Positions 33,933 to 42,363 of a stretch of 64,000 nt of DNA are shown here, in pieces. Below the pieces are notes generated by a model. The model did no database searches. It saw only the letters and a list, made by a program, of their open reading frames with translations, and had not been told where the DNA came from. The translations under genes and the position numbers were made by a program. Within the stretch, counting starts at the first letter, position 1; each line of letters opens with the position of its first letter. This DNA is from Azospirillum rugosum (lineage in GTDB: Bacteria; Pseudomonadota; Alphaproteobacteria; Azospirillales; Azospirillaceae), in contig NZ_JAGINP010000011.1 in assembly GCF_017876155.1 (NCBI RefSeq), positions 167,458 to 231,457 of the forward strand. The letters are read 5' to 3'.

Positions 33933-34040
33933 GCCCCCTCCCACCCGCTCCCGCGGGCACCCTTCCCCGCTTCGCGGTGGAGGGAAGGACAGCGGCAGTC
34001 CCCTCCACCGCGAAGCGGGGGAGGGTTAGGGAGGGGGCCG
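33933..34040. repeat. Family A palindromic repeat (copy A4) between the BMP-protein and ATPase genes
   Basis: Two nested inverted repeats: CCCCTCCCACCC at the left and GGGTTAGGGAGGGGGCC at the right. Inside are CCTTCCCCGCTTCGCGGTGG and its partner CCACCGCGAAGCGGGGGAGG. It is placed exactly between binding-protein and ATPase genes, as copy A3 is between livK and livH. Confidence 0.8.
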
Positions 34041-34063
34041 CGGCACGAGGAACTGAAACAGGA

Positions 34064-35059
34064 TCAGGGCTGGTACGGCTTCACCTGAAGCTGCCCGGCG
34101 ATGATCTTCTGCTTGGCTTCCTCGACGGCCTTTTCCATGTCCGGCGTGACGAGCTTGCGGTTGTTCTCGTCGAGCGCGTAGCCGACGCCCTCCTCCTTCA
34201 GGCCGACGACACGGTGGCCGGCCTTCCAGCTGCCCTCCTTGGCGGACTTCATGCAGTCGTAGACGGTGACGTCCACGCGCTTGACCATGGAGGTCAGGAC
34301 CTTGCCCGGATGCACCCAGTTCTGGTTGCTGTCCACGCCGATGCCGAGCTTGCCGGCGTCCACCGCGGCCTGGAGTACGCCCAGGCCCGTGGCGCCCGCC
34401 GCCGCGAAGACGATGTCGGCGCCGCGGCCGAACTGGCTCTTGGCAAGCTCCGCCCCGCGGGTCGGGTCGTTCCAGGCGGCCGGGGTGGTGCCGGTCATGT
34501 TGGTGATGACCTCGCCGTCGGCCTTCACCTGTTTCACGCCCTGCTCGTAGCCGGTCAGGAAGTTGCGGATCAGCGGGATGTCCATGCCGCCGACGAAGCC
34601 GACCTTGCCGGTCTTCGACGCCATCGCCGCCAGCATGCCGACGAGGAAGGAGCCCTCCTGCTCCTTGAAGGTCACGGACTGGACGTTGGGCAGTTCCAGC
34701 TTGTCGTCGATCAGGCAGAACTTGGTGTTCGGGAACTCGCGGGAGACCTTGTCCGCCGCCGCGGTCTGCGAGAAGCCGACCGCCGCGATGACCGACGCGC
34801 CGCGCCGGGCCATGTTGCGCATGGCCTGTTCGCGCTGGCTTTCGTTGGTGATCTCGAACTCGCGGTAGTTGATGCCGGTTTCCTTCTTGAAGCGCTCCGC
34901 CCCGTTGTAGGCGGCCTCGTTGAAGGACTTGTCGAACTTGCCGCCCTGGTCGAACACGACGGCCGGCACGAACTCGTCGGCGGCCTGCGCCGGGGTCGCC
35001 AGGGGCGCCGCACCGGCGGCTACGGACAGCGTGAGGACCGCGAGGATACGCTTCATCAT
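34064..35059 (-). CDS. BMP-family periplasmic nucleoside-binding protein
   Basis: A 331-residue exported binding protein of the BMP (PnrA/Med) family, which binds nucleosides. Residues 1-27 are a signal peptide (MMKRILAVLTLSVAAGAAPL) cleaved at AQA-A; there is no lipobox cysteine, so it is soluble rather than a lipoprotein. The ligand-site pattern FDQGGKFDKSFNEAAYNGAE is diagnostic, followed by GFVGGMDIPLIRNFLTGYEQ and GADIVFAAAGATGLGVLQA. It heads the nucleoside import and catabolism operon (binding protein, ATPase, two permeases, cdd, pnp, deoC, deoA). Confidence 0.93.
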   Translation of the reverse strand: MMKRILAVLTLSVAAGAAPLATPAQAADEFVPAVVFDQGGKFDKSFNEAAYNGAERFKKETGINYREFEITNESQREQAMRNMARRGASVIAAVGFSQTAAADKVSREFPNTKFCLIDDKLELPNVQSVTFKEQEGSFLVGMLAAMASKTGKVGFVGGMDIPLIRNFLTGYEQGVKQVKADGEVITNMTGTTPAAWNDPTRGAELAKSQFGRGADIVFAAAGATGLGVLQAAVDAGKLGIGVDSNQNWVHPGKVLTSMVKRVDVTVYDCMKSAKEGSWKAGHRVVGLKEEGVGYALDENNRKLVTPDMEKAVEEAKQKIIAGQLQVKPYQP

Positions 35060-35212
35060 TCTTCTTTCCCTTCCCTGTTCCTTTCGCCCGTCCGACGGGT
35101 ACCCCCGATCAACGGTTCAAGGACGCGCAGGATAGCCGGTCGTTCCACCGCACAACAGGGGAATTGCCGCCGCATCCCACAGCCTTGCGGCAGCGAATCC
35201 GGGCTTCGCCGG

Positions 35213-35241
35213 TTGACGCAGGGGCGGTGGACCGCTATCAC
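35213..35241 (+). promoter_or_regulatory. Probable sigma-70 promoter of the LysE-family gene
   Basis: TTGACG (35213-35218), a 17-base spacer, then TATCAC (35236-35241). It lies about 35 bases before the start codon and away from the divergent BMP-protein gene. Confidence 0.55.
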
Positions 35242-35273
35242 CCCCCGCGGAGTCCATCCCGGACCGAATCAGT

Positions 35274-35945
35274 ATGTGGGGGAGCATCGGCGTGCATGAG
35301 TTGGTGGTGCTGCTGCAAGGCATCGTCCTCGGGATCGCCATAGCCGCCCCGGTCGGCCCCATCGGGCTGCTCTGCATCCGCCGCACGCTCCAGTACGGCC
35401 CGGCGATGGGCTTCTTCACCGGCTTCGGTGCGGCGGTCGCCGACACCATCTTCGGCGCCATCGCCGCCTTCGGCGTGTCGGCCGCGCTCGATTTCCTCCA
35501 GGGGCACGAGGTCGCCTTCCAGCTGATCGGCGGCATCTTCCTGCTGGTCGTCGCCATCCGCACCTTCCGCAAGAAGCCGGAGGAGGACGAGCGGGAGGCC
35601 GACAAGGCCGCCGACACGCCGTCCTGGCTGGGCGGCTTCATGACCGGCCTGTCGCTGACGCTGACCAACCCGGCGACCATCATGGCCTTCATCGCCATCT
35701 TCGCCGGCTTCGGGCTGGGCGGGAACCTGGGGCGGGTGGACGCCAGCACGCTGGTGGCGGGCGTCTTCATCGGCGCCTGCACCTGGTGGATGAGCCTGTC
35801 CATGGGCGTGGCCGCCGTGCGCCACCGCATCTCCGACGAGCGGCTGACGCTGCTCAATCACTGCACGGGCGTGGCGCTGGCCGGCTTCGGGCTGTGGGCG
35901 CTCGGCATGGCTTTCACGGGCATGGCGGGTTGGGCGATGGGCTGA
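35274..35945 (+). CDS. LysE/RhtB-family amino acid exporter
   Basis: A 223-residue membrane protein with six helices. The N-terminal IVLGIAIAAPVGPIGLLCIR is the LysE signature. LIGGIFLLVVAIRTFRKKPE and GGFMTGLSLTLTNPATIMAF are also typical. The family exports amino acids and related compounds; the substrate is unknown. ATG 35274 is reported; GTG 35292, which has GGGGGAG seven bases upstream, may be the true start and would drop six residues. Its 3' end overlaps the convergent DedA gene by 32 bases. Confidence 0.9.
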   Translation: MWGSIGVHELVVLLQGIVLGIAIAAPVGPIGLLCIRRTLQYGPAMGFFTGFGAAVADTIFGAIAAFGVSAALDFLQGHEVAFQLIGGIFLLVVAIRTFRKKPEEDEREADKAADTPSWLGGFMTGLSLTLTNPATIMAFIAIFAGFGLGGNLGRVDASTLVAGVFIGACTWWMSLSMGVAAVRHRISDERLTLLNHCTGVALAGFGLWALGMAFTGMAGWAMG

Positions 35946-36594
35946 AGGCCGCGCCGGCACTGCGCCTGCGCGACTTCTGGTCCCGGCGGATCGACCGGAA
36001 ATGCCGGACCAGCCGGTACAGGTACAGCCCGACCAGCGCCACCAGAAGCCCGATCGTGAAATAGCCGATCAGCCGGTTCGCGAAGGGCCAGGTGGACAGC
36101 ATGTAGCCGGCCCAGGCCAGCAGCAGCGTCCACAGAATCGAACCAACGCCGGAATAGAGGCAGTAGAGCAGGATCGACATCCGGCAGGCCCCCGCCGGGA
36201 TGGAGATCAGCGTGCGCACGCCGGGCACCGGCTGCGTCAGGAACACGGCGAGCCCGCCGCGCTTGGCGAACCAGTCGGTGCTGCGCCGGACCTTCTTCGG
36301 GTGGATGGTCAGCCAGGGGCCCCAGCGCTTCAGGAAGGCCTCCAGCCGGTCGCGGCCGAGCAGGCGGCTCGGCAGGAACCACACCAGCTGCCCGACCATC
36401 GAGCCCAGCCCACCGGCCAGCGCGATGCCCCACAGGCTGTATTCCCCATGCGCCGCCGCCAGCCCAGCCAGCGGGATCACCGACTCCGCCGGCACCGGCG
36501 GGATCACCCGCGCCAGCACGAGCAGGAGGAAGATGCCCACGTAGTTCATCGTGTGCATCACATCGACCAGCCAGTTCGTCAGCCCGCCATCCAT
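35914..36594 (-). CDS. DedA-family membrane protein
   Basis: A 226-residue protein with five or six helices. DedA features are visible: FLLLVLARVIPPVPAESVIP (membrane-embedded acidic motif), ALAGGLGSMVGQLVWFLPSR, and the conserved arginine motif VFLTQPVPGVRTLISIPAGA. DedA proteins act in lipid carrier (undecaprenyl phosphate) or phospholipid flipping. The C-terminal tail is basic (RRDQKSRRRSAG). It overlaps the LysE gene convergently at its 3' end. It is 88 bp downstream of the ABC exporter gene on the same strand. Confidence 0.9.
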   Translation of the reverse strand: MDGGLTNWLVDVMHTMNYVGIFLLLVLARVIPPVPAESVIPLAGLAAAHGEYSLWGIALAGGLGSMVGQLVWFLPSRLLGRDRLEAFLKRWGPWLTIHPKKVRRSTDWFAKRGGLAVFLTQPVPGVRTLISIPAGACRMSILLYCLYSGVGSILWTLLLAWAGYMLSTWPFANRLIGYFTIGLLVALVGLYLYRLVRHFRSIRRDQKSRRRSAGAAFSPSPNPPCP

Positions 36595-36682
36595 GCGCGT
36601 CCATCCCGAGTTCCATGCCCAGGGAGGAACAACGATGAAGCGGGCGCGGTTCCGGCAACCCAGCCGCGAGGAACCGAGGGGG

Positions 36683-38497
36683 CTACTCGGCGGCGCGGTC
36701 GAACTGAAGGGCGGCGAGGCGGGCGTAGAGTCCCCCTTCGCGCACCAGATCCGCGTGGCGGCCGGTCGCGACGACGCGGCCCTCGTCCATCACCACGATG
36801 CGGTCGGCGTTCAGCACGGTCGCCAGACGGTGCGCGATGATCAGCGTGGTTCGGCCCTTCATCAGCCGGTCCAGCGCGTCCTGCACCATGCGCTCGCTCT
36901 CCGCGTCCAGCGCGCTGGTCGCCTCGTCCAGCAGAAGCACGGGCGGGTCGCGCAGGATGGCGCGGGCGATGGACAGGCGCTGGCGCTGGCCGCCGGACAG
37001 CCGCACGCCCTTCTCGCCGAGGTAGGTGTCGAAGCCCTGGGGCAGCGCCTCCAGGAACTCCAGCGCGTGGGCGGCCTCCGCGGCGGCGCGCACCTCGGCG
37101 TCGCTGGCGTCGGGACGGCCGTAGCGGATGTTCTCCCAGGCGTTGGCGGAGAAGACGACGGGATCCTGCGACACGAGGCCGAGGCGGCGGCGCACCTCCA
37201 CCGGGTCGGCGTCGCGCAGTTCCACGCCGTCCAGCCGGATCGTTCCCGCCTGCGGGTCGTAGAAGCGCAGCAGGAGCTGGAACACCGTGGTCTTGCCGGC
37301 CCCCGACGGGCCGACCAGCGCCACCGTCTCGCCCGGCGTCACGTCGAGCGAAAAATCCTCCAGCGCGGCGCCGTTCGGGCGGGACGGGTAATGGAACCGC
37401 ACGCCGGCGAAGGACAGCGCGCCCGTCGCCGGTTCCGGCAGGACCACCGGGCTGGCCGGGGCGCGGATGTCCGGCCGGGTATCCAGCAGGTCGAACAGCC
37501 GCTCCGTGGCACCGGCGGCGCGCTGGAGATCGCCGACCACCTCGCTGATGGCGCCGACGGAGCCGGCGACGACCACCGAATAGATGACGAAGGCGGACAG
37601 CTGGCCCGCCGACAGGCGCCCGGCCAGCACGTCGTGCCCGCCGATCCACAGGATGATGCCGACCGCGCCGAAGACCAGCACGATGACGATCACCGTCAGC
37701 AGCGCGCGCACCTTCACGCGGCGCACCGCGGTGGCGAAGGCGTCTTCCACCCGCGCCCCGAACAGGACGCGGTCGAGCGCCTCGTGCGTGTAGGCCTGGA
37801 CGGTGCGGATCGCACTCAGCGTCTCCTCCACGAAGGAGCCGATGTCGGCGATCTTGTCCTGGCTGGCGCGCGACAGGGCGCGGACGCGGCGGCCGAAGAG
37901 GATGATCGGGAACACCACCAGCGGCACGACCAGGAAAACCAGCCCGGTCAGCTTGGGCGAGGTGATCAGCAGCATCCCGGTGCCGCCCAGGAACAGCAGC
38001 AGGTTGCGCAGCGCGATGGACACCGACGAGCCCACGACCACCTGCAGCACCTCGGTGTCGGTGGTCAGGCGCGACAGGATCTCGGACGTCTTGTTCGTCT
38101 CGAAGAAGCCGGGGGAGAGGCGCAGGACATGGTCGTAGACGGCCCGGCGGATGTCGGCGACGACCCGCTCCCCGATCCAGCTCACCAGATAGAAGCGCCC
38201 GAAGGTGGAGGCGGCCATCAGCACGATGACCGCCAGCAGGACCAGAAGCGCGCGGTCGAGCAGCGATGAATCGCCGGCCGCGAAGCCCTGGTCCACCAGG
38301 ACCCGCATGCCCTGCCCCATGCCCAGCACCGTGCCGGCCGCCACCACCAGCGCCAGCATGGCGCCGAGGATCTGCGCCTTGTAGGGCCACAGGAAGGGCA
38401 TCAGCCGGCGCAGCGGGGTCAGGTCGCGGCGGCGCGTGTCGTTGGACGCAGTTTCGTTGGACGCTGCTCGCGTCGATCGTGAGGATTGGCGAAACAC
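36683..38497 (-). CDS. ABC exporter (fused membrane and ATPase domains, MsbA/lipid-drug type)
   Basis: A 604-residue half-transporter. Six helices span residues about 25-310 (for example [20 protein letters not shown]). The ATPase has Walker [11 protein letters not shown]-loop [20 protein letters not shown], signature [15 protein letters not shown], Walker [13 protein letters not shown] and switch TLIIAHRL. Intracellular loop [20 protein letters not shown] is conserved in the MsbA/LmrA group. It works as a dimer to export lipids or hydrophobic compounds. Start GTG 38497 has GGGGAG five bases upstream and gives normal length; ATG 38557 would add a Cys/Pro/Arg-rich extension. Confidence 0.9.
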   Translation of the reverse strand: MFRQSSRSTRAASNETASNDTRRRDLTPLRRLMPFLWPYKAQILGAMLALVVAAGTVLGMGQGMRVLVDQGFAAGDSSLLDRALLVLLAVIVLMAASTFGRFYLVSWIGERVVADIRRAVYDHVLRLSPGFFETNKTSEILSRLTTDTEVLQVVVGSSVSIALRNLLLFLGGTGMLLITSPKLTGLVFLVVPLVVFPIILFGRRVRALSRASQDKIADIGSFVEETLSAIRTVQAYTHEALDRVLFGARVEDAFATAVRRVKVRALLTVIVIVLVFGAVGIILWIGGHDVLAGRLSAGQLSAFVIYSVVVAGSVGAISEVVGDLQRAAGATERLFDLLDTRPDIRAPASPVVLPEPATGALSFAGVRFHYPSRPNGAALEDFSLDVTPGETVALVGPSGAGKTTVFQLLLRFYDPQAGTIRLDGVELRDADPVEVRRRLGLVSQDPVVFSANAWENIRYGRPDASDAEVRAAAEAAHALEFLEALPQGFDTYLGEKGVRLSGGQRQRLSIARAILRDPPVLLLDEATSALDAESERMVQDALDRLMKGRTTLIIAHRLATVLNADRIVVMDEGRVVATGRHADLVREGGLYARLAALQFDRAAE

Positions 38498-38578
38498 CGA
38501 GGCTCCCCAGCGGCAGGGGCGCGGCGGACAGTCGGCCGCGCAAGGCTGACGCGGCATATAGCAAGGCCTCAGCACACC

Positions 38579-38641
38579 GACAAGGAGCCTGCGGCGCGGG
38601 ACAAGAAGCCTACGGCGCGATGCAAAAAGCCCGCGGCGCAA
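38579..38641 (+). repeat. Three imperfect ~21-bp direct repeats upstream of rpmE
   Basis: Three successive units share A-G-C-C-T/C-x-C-G-G-C-G-C: GACAAGGAGCCTGCGGCGCG, GACAAGAAGCCTACGGCGCG and TGCAAAAAGCCCGCGGCGCA. They end 18 bases before the rpmE promoter and could be an operator; no regulator is known to me for this site. Confidence 0.5.
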
Positions 38642-38658
38642 ATCGCCGCGGATGGCGG

Positions 38659-38687
38659 TTGCATCGCGCGGCCCTCTTTGCTATAGA
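38659..38687 (+). promoter_or_regulatory. Probable sigma-70 promoter of rpmE
   Basis: TTGCAT (38659-38664), 17-base spacer, TATAGA (38682-38687). The predicted transcript starts about 22 bases before the rpmE ATG, leaving a short leader with GCAGGA. Confidence 0.6.
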
Positions 38688-38715
38688 CGCCGCTCGCTTT
38701 GCAGGAACCCCGGCC

Positions 38716-38940
38716 ATGAAGACTGATATTCATCCCGACTACCACGAGATCAACGTGGTGATGACCGACGGCAGCACGTTCAAGACCCGCTCCACCATGG
38801 GCAAGCCGGGCGACACGCTGCGCCTCGATATCGACCCGAAGTCGCACCCGGCCTGGACCGGCGTGCAGAAGCTGCTCGACACGGGCGGGCAGATCGCGAA
38901 GTTCAACAAGCGCTTCGCGAGCTTCGGCCTGAAGAAGTAA
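38716..38940 (+). CDS. rpmE: 50S ribosomal protein L31 (non-zinc type)
   Basis: A 74-residue ribosomal protein beginning [20 protein letters not shown] and ending [13 protein letters not shown], which matches L31. There are no cysteines at the zinc-ligand positions, so it is a C-minus (zinc-independent) form. GCAGGA lies ten bases before the ATG. It has its own promoter and a strong terminator just after the stop, so it is monocistronic. Confidence 0.95.
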   Translation: MKTDIHPDYHEINVVMTDGSTFKTRSTMGKPGDTLRLDIDPKSHPAWTGVQKLLDTGGQIAKFNKRFASFGLKK

Positions 38941-38959
38941 GCTTCTTCTCCGCAAAACG

Positions 38960-38993
38960 AAAAGGGGCGTCCGGTCCGCCGGGCGCCCTTTTC
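38960..38993 (+). terminator. Rho-independent terminator of rpmE
   Basis: AAAAGGGGCGTCCGG and CCGGGCGCCCTTTT form a 14-bp stem with one mismatch or wobble and a four-base loop, ending in a T-run. The A-run at the other side allows some activity on the opposite strand, behind the rcdA-like gene. Confidence 0.85.
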
Positions 38994-39028
38994 GCGTTTG
39001 CGCATTCTGAAACAGACGCCGCGCCGGA

Positions 39029-39442
39029 TCAGCCGGCCACGGCGTGCTGCACCTCCATCCGCGCCCGCTCGTCCAGGCGGGACACGCGCATGTAGAGCCT
39101 GTGGCTGCGCTCCAGCAGGCTGCGCAGGCCTTCCGGCAGGGCCTCGTTGTCGGGGCCTGAGGGGTCGGTGCAGACGTCGCCGCCGGACAGCGCGAAATCC
39201 TCGCTCGCCGCCTGCTCGCGGGTGATCTCGCCCGCGTGGACGGCCTTCTGCGCCAGCAGCCACGCCATCACCTGGGTAAGGCGGCTGGTCACGCGCATGG
39301 ATTCGTAGGAAATTTGCAGCCGGACGTGCGGGGGCAGCGTCCGGTGGTTCACGGCATCATGATAGGCGATGTAGTTGCGCGCCTCGATCAGCAGCGCCAT
39401 CGTCTCGTCATAGGTACCGTTGAAGAAGGTCGGTGTTTCCAT
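39029..39442 (-). CDS. rcdA: DUF1465 family protein, RcdA-like regulator of CtrA degradation
   Basis: A 137-residue soluble helical protein. It matches the DUF1465 pattern: FFNGTYDETMALLIEARNYI, YESMRVTSRLTQVMAWLLAQ, KAVHAGEITREQA and LPEGLRSLLERSHRLYMRVS. The founding member, Caulobacter RcdA, is a ClpXP adaptor that helps degrade the cell-cycle regulator CtrA. Here the assignment is by family pattern, so the same role is inference. Both GTG 39445 and ATG 39442 could start translation; GGAGGGG lies seven and ten bases upstream of them respectively. Confidence 0.8.
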   Translation of the reverse strand: METPTFFNGTYDETMALLIEARNYIAYHDAVNHRTLPPHVRLQISYESMRVTSRLTQVMAWLLAQKAVHAGEITREQAASEDFALSGGDVCTDPSGPDNEALPEGLRSLLERSHRLYMRVSRLDERARMEVQHAVAG

Positions 39443-39597
39443 CACGGCCGTACCCCTCCCGCGGCCGGATGGCCCAATGTTGAGCCTCGCCGCAACTGAT
39501 TAACAATCGATGAGTGTCCCGGGACCGCCGTCCGGCGAAGGCCTATCTGGCCTTTCGACAGGCCGTGCGCCACCCCGTTTGAAAAAACATAGGCCCT

Positions 39598-39625
39598 CTT
39601 GAAGAGGCCCAGGGGTCGCCTATCT
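39598..39625 (+). promoter_or_regulatory. Probable RpoH (sigma-32) promoter of hsp20
   Basis: CTTGAA (39598-39603) and CCTATCT (39619-39625) are separated by 15 bases, which fits the alphaproteobacterial heat-shock consensus (CTTGAA then CYTATNT). It lies directly upstream of the structured leader of the small heat-shock gene. Confidence 0.65.
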
Positions 39626-39636
39626 CTCGCGGTACC

Positions 39637-39748
39637 GGCGGACGCCCATACGGGGTCCGCCTGGATCGCAAAGATGATCGCAAAGTTGGGGATCGACGAT
39701 GATCGTGGTCCCCGAACGCTGTATCGCTCGATTGGAGGATATATCATG
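39637..39748 (+). promoter_or_regulatory. ROSE-type RNA thermometer in the hsp20 leader
   Basis: Three successive hairpins are visible. First, GGCGGAC/GTCCGCC (39637-39661). Second, GGGGA/TCCCC around 39688-39713. Third, the SD hairpin TATC-G-CTC (39722-39729) pairing with GAG-GATA (39735-39741), with a single unpaired G and loop GATTG. The TCGCT-TTGGAGGAT arrangement is the conserved core of ROSE elements, which open on heating to free the ribosome binding site. The ATG follows at 39746. Confidence 0.8.
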
Positions 39749-40207
39749 CGTACCTACGACCTTTCGCCGCTGTTCCGTTCGACCGTCGGTTTCGACCGCC
39801 TCTCGCGCCTTCTGGAGACCGCGATGACCGGCGACGAGGCCGCGGCGTCCTACCCGCCCTACAACATCGAAAAGACGGGTGATGACGCCTACCGGATCAC
39901 CATGGCCGTTGCCGGCTTCGGGCCGGAGGACCTGGAGATCACCGCCCAGCAGAACTCGCTGGTGGTCACTGGCAAAGCTAAGAAGGATCAGGAAACCGGC
40001 CAATTCCTCTACCGGGGTATCGCCGGCCGCGCTTTCGAGCGCCGCTTCCAGCTTGCCGACTTCATCAAGGTGGCCAACGCCAACCTGCTGAACGGGTTGC
40101 TCCACATCGATCTGGTGCGTGAGGTTCCGGAAGCGATGAAGCCCCGCACCATCAAGATCGACAGCGCCGCGTCGCAGCAGCCGGCCCTGACCCAGCAGGC
40201 CGCGTAA
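39746..40207 (+). CDS. ibpA: Small heat-shock protein, Hsp20/IbpA family
   Basis: A 153-residue holdase chaperone with N-terminal MRTYDLSPLFRSTVGFDRLS (IbpA-type) and an alpha-crystallin domain at about residues 35-130: YRITMAVAGFGPEDLEITAQ, AFERRFQLADFIKVANANLL and NGLLHIDLVREVPE. The C-terminal tail has PRTIKID, containing the I-x-I-like anchor. GGAGG at 39734-39738 is the ribosome binding site, held in a ROSE hairpin. Frame upstream to 39599 is only leader sequence. The expected control is both transcriptional (RpoH-like promoter) and translational (thermometer). Confidence 0.95.
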   Translation: MRTYDLSPLFRSTVGFDRLSRLLETAMTGDEAAASYPPYNIEKTGDDAYRITMAVAGFGPEDLEITAQQNSLVVTGKAKKDQETGQFLYRGIAGRAFERRFQLADFIKVANANLLNGLLHIDLVREVPEAMKPRTIKIDSAASQQPALTQQAA

Positions 40208-40255
40208 CACCCGACTTCGGTCAGATCACGGCTGGATCGTTTCCTGAACGGAACG

Positions 40256-40293
40256 GATGGCGCCCTGGGCAACCGGGGCGCCGTTTCGCTTTT
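40256..40293 (+). terminator. Rho-independent terminator of hsp20
   Basis: ATGGCGCCC and GGGCGCCGT pair around a ten-base loop, followed by TTTCGCTTTT. It lies about 50 bases after the hsp20 stop. Confidence 0.75.
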
Positions 40294-40358
40294 GCAATGA
40301 AGTTCGATACGGAAGCCGAACGTTCCGGCTTCGCCATGATCCCGAAATTCCGGGTTCG

Positions 40359-42269
40359 TTACGCACCCATGGCGTTCAGATAGTCCGCCATGCTCAGCAC
40401 GCGCTCCGCCGGCAGGCGGACGGTCACCGTGGTGCCCTGCCCCGGCGCGCTGTCGATGAGCATCGCGCCGCCGTGCGCCTCGACCAGCCGCTTGCTGATC
40501 GGAAGCCCAAGCCCGGTTCCCTCGTGGCCGCGCGTCATCGACTGGTCGATCTGGTTGAAGGGGACCAGCGCCTTCGGGATGTCGTCGGCCGCCATGCCGA
40601 TGCCGACGTCGCGGACGAACATCTCCACACCACCGCAGGCGCCGCGGCGGGCGCCGATGGTGACGGTGTCGCCGGCTTTTGAGAATTTCACGCCGTTGGA
40701 CAGCAGGTTCACCAACACCTGGCGCAGGCGCAGCGCGTCGCCGCGCACCGGCGGCAGGTCGTCGGACAGGTCGATGGACACCGCCACGCCGCGCTTTCCG
40801 GCCTGGATGGCGATCAGGTTCAGCCCCTGCCCGACCAGATCGGCGACGTCCACCGGCCCGTCCAGCAGGTCGAGCTTTCCCGATTCGATCTTCGTGATGT
40901 CGAGGATGTCCTCGATGATGCCCAGCAAATGCTCGCCCGACTGGCGGATGCTCGTGGCGTAGTCCGTGTAGCGGTCGACCTCGGTCGCCCCGATCAGCCG
41001 CATCTCGATCACCTGGGCAAAGCCGATGACCGCGTTCAGCGGCGTGCGCAACTCGTGGCTCATCACCTGGAGAAAGGCCGACTTGGCCCGGTCCGCGGCC
41101 TCCGCCGCCTCCTTCGCGCCGATCAGCTCCCGCTCGATCCGCACGCGCTCGGTGATGTCGCGGATGACCGCGATGAACATGCGGCGGCCCGCCACCTCGA
41201 TGCAGCTGACCGCCAGTTCCACCGGGAACAGCGTGCCGTCGCCGCGCACCGCCATGACCGGACCGTCCTGCCCGGCGATGCGGGTGGTCCGGCCCACCGG
41301 GAAATGGTTCAGGTATCCGCTGTGGCGCGCGGCATCGGCGGGCGGCAGCAGCCGATCGATCCGGCCCCAGACGATCTCGACCGCCGGGATGCCGAACATC
41401 TCCTCCGCCGCCCGGTTGAAGCTGTGAACGATGCCCTCCTCGTCGGCGGTGAGAATGGCGTCGGCGGCGGCGTCGACGATGGCGTTGGTCCGCGCCTCCG
41501 CCATGCGGAGCGCCTCGGCCGTCCGCACATACTCGGTCATGTCGGTCAGCGTGCCGACAAAGCCCTGGAAGCGCCCGTCCGCGTCGGTGAGCGGGGAGCT
41601 TTGGCAGAGCACCGAGGTCGTCGTTCCCTCCGGCCCGAGGAAGCGCAGGTTGACCAGCATCGCGCGCCCCTCGGCCGTGCAGCGCGTCCATTCCGCCTCG
41701 AACCGGCACCGGTCGTCGGGATGGATGGCGTCGCGCCAGCCACGGCCCTGCACCTCGTCGGCGGCGACCCCGGTGATCTGCGCGAAGCGGGGATTGGCGA
41801 AGGTGATTTCCCCCCTGGCGTCCGTCTGGAAGATGCCGACGGGGGCGGAGCGGGCCAGCGTCTGGTACAGCGCCTCGCTCGCCCGCAGGCGGTTCTCCGC
41901 CTCCACCCGGTCGGTGACGTCGCGCACGTTGATGACGACGCCTTGCACGTCCGGGTCGTCCAGCATGTTGCAGGCGGCCGCCTCGACATGGCGCCAGACA
42001 CCCCCGGCGTGGCGCAACCGGTAGACGGCGGGCTCCAGGGGGGCGCTGGGATCCGCCACGCGGCGGGCGAAGCGGCGGGCGGCGTCGGCGCGGTCGTCGG
42101 GGTGGACGTAGTCCAGCATGGCGGTCCCGACCACCGATTCCGGCTCATACCCGAAGACGCGCAGCGAGGAGCCGCCCACGAACCGGAACAGCCCGTCGCG
42201 CGACAGCAGGGCCGTCACGTCGCTGGCGTTCGTCATCAGAGCGGTCGCTGAGCGCTCGTTGATCCGCAA
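40359..42269 (-). CDS. Multi-PAS sensor histidine kinase
   Basis: A 636-residue cytosolic hybrid of three PAS units (about residues 15-125, 130-260, 265-385) and a kinase core. Each PAS ends with a PAC-like motif (VVINVRDVTDRVEAENRL, FVGTLTDMTEYVRTAEAL, IAVIRDITERVRIEREL). The H-box is FLQVMSHELRTPLNAVIGF. The ATPase has N-box VLVNLLSNGVKFS, G1 VRDVGIGM and G2 GTGLGLPISKRLVEAHGG. It has no membrane helix and no receiver domain, and no response regulator is adjacent. Start TTG at 42267-42269 is supported by GGAGGA about nine bases upstream; ATG 42236 has no ribosome binding site. Confidence 0.92.
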   Translation of the reverse strand: MRINERSATALMTNASDVTALLSRDGLFRFVGGSSLRVFGYEPESVVGTAMLDYVHPDDRADAARRFARRVADPSAPLEPAVYRLRHAGGVWRHVEAAACNMLDDPDVQGVVINVRDVTDRVEAENRLRASEALYQTLARSAPVGIFQTDARGEITFANPRFAQITGVAADEVQGRGWRDAIHPDDRCRFEAEWTRCTAEGRAMLVNLRFLGPEGTTTSVLCQSSPLTDADGRFQGFVGTLTDMTEYVRTAEALRMAEARTNAIVDAAADAILTADEEGIVHSFNRAAEEMFGIPAVEIVWGRIDRLLPPADAARHSGYLNHFPVGRTTRIAGQDGPVMAVRGDGTLFPVELAVSCIEVAGRRMFIAVIRDITERVRIERELIGAKEAAEAADRAKSAFLQVMSHELRTPLNAVIGFAQVIEMRLIGATEVDRYTDYATSIRQSGEHLLGIIEDILDITKIESGKLDLLDGPVDVADLVGQGLNLIAIQAGKRGVAVSIDLSDDLPPVRGDALRLRQVLVNLLSNGVKFSKAGDTVTIGARRGACGGVEMFVRDVGIGMAADDIPKALVPFNQIDQSMTRGHEGTGLGLPISKRLVEAHGGAMLIDSAPGQGTTVTVRLPAERVLSMADYLNAMGA

Positions 42270-42363
42270 GGCCTGAGTCCTCCCACCGTTCCGGCTGGAT
42301 GGATTCAGTAGACCGTCACTTCATTAACCGTTTATGACGTTGCCGAAATCGAACGCGAAAAAG

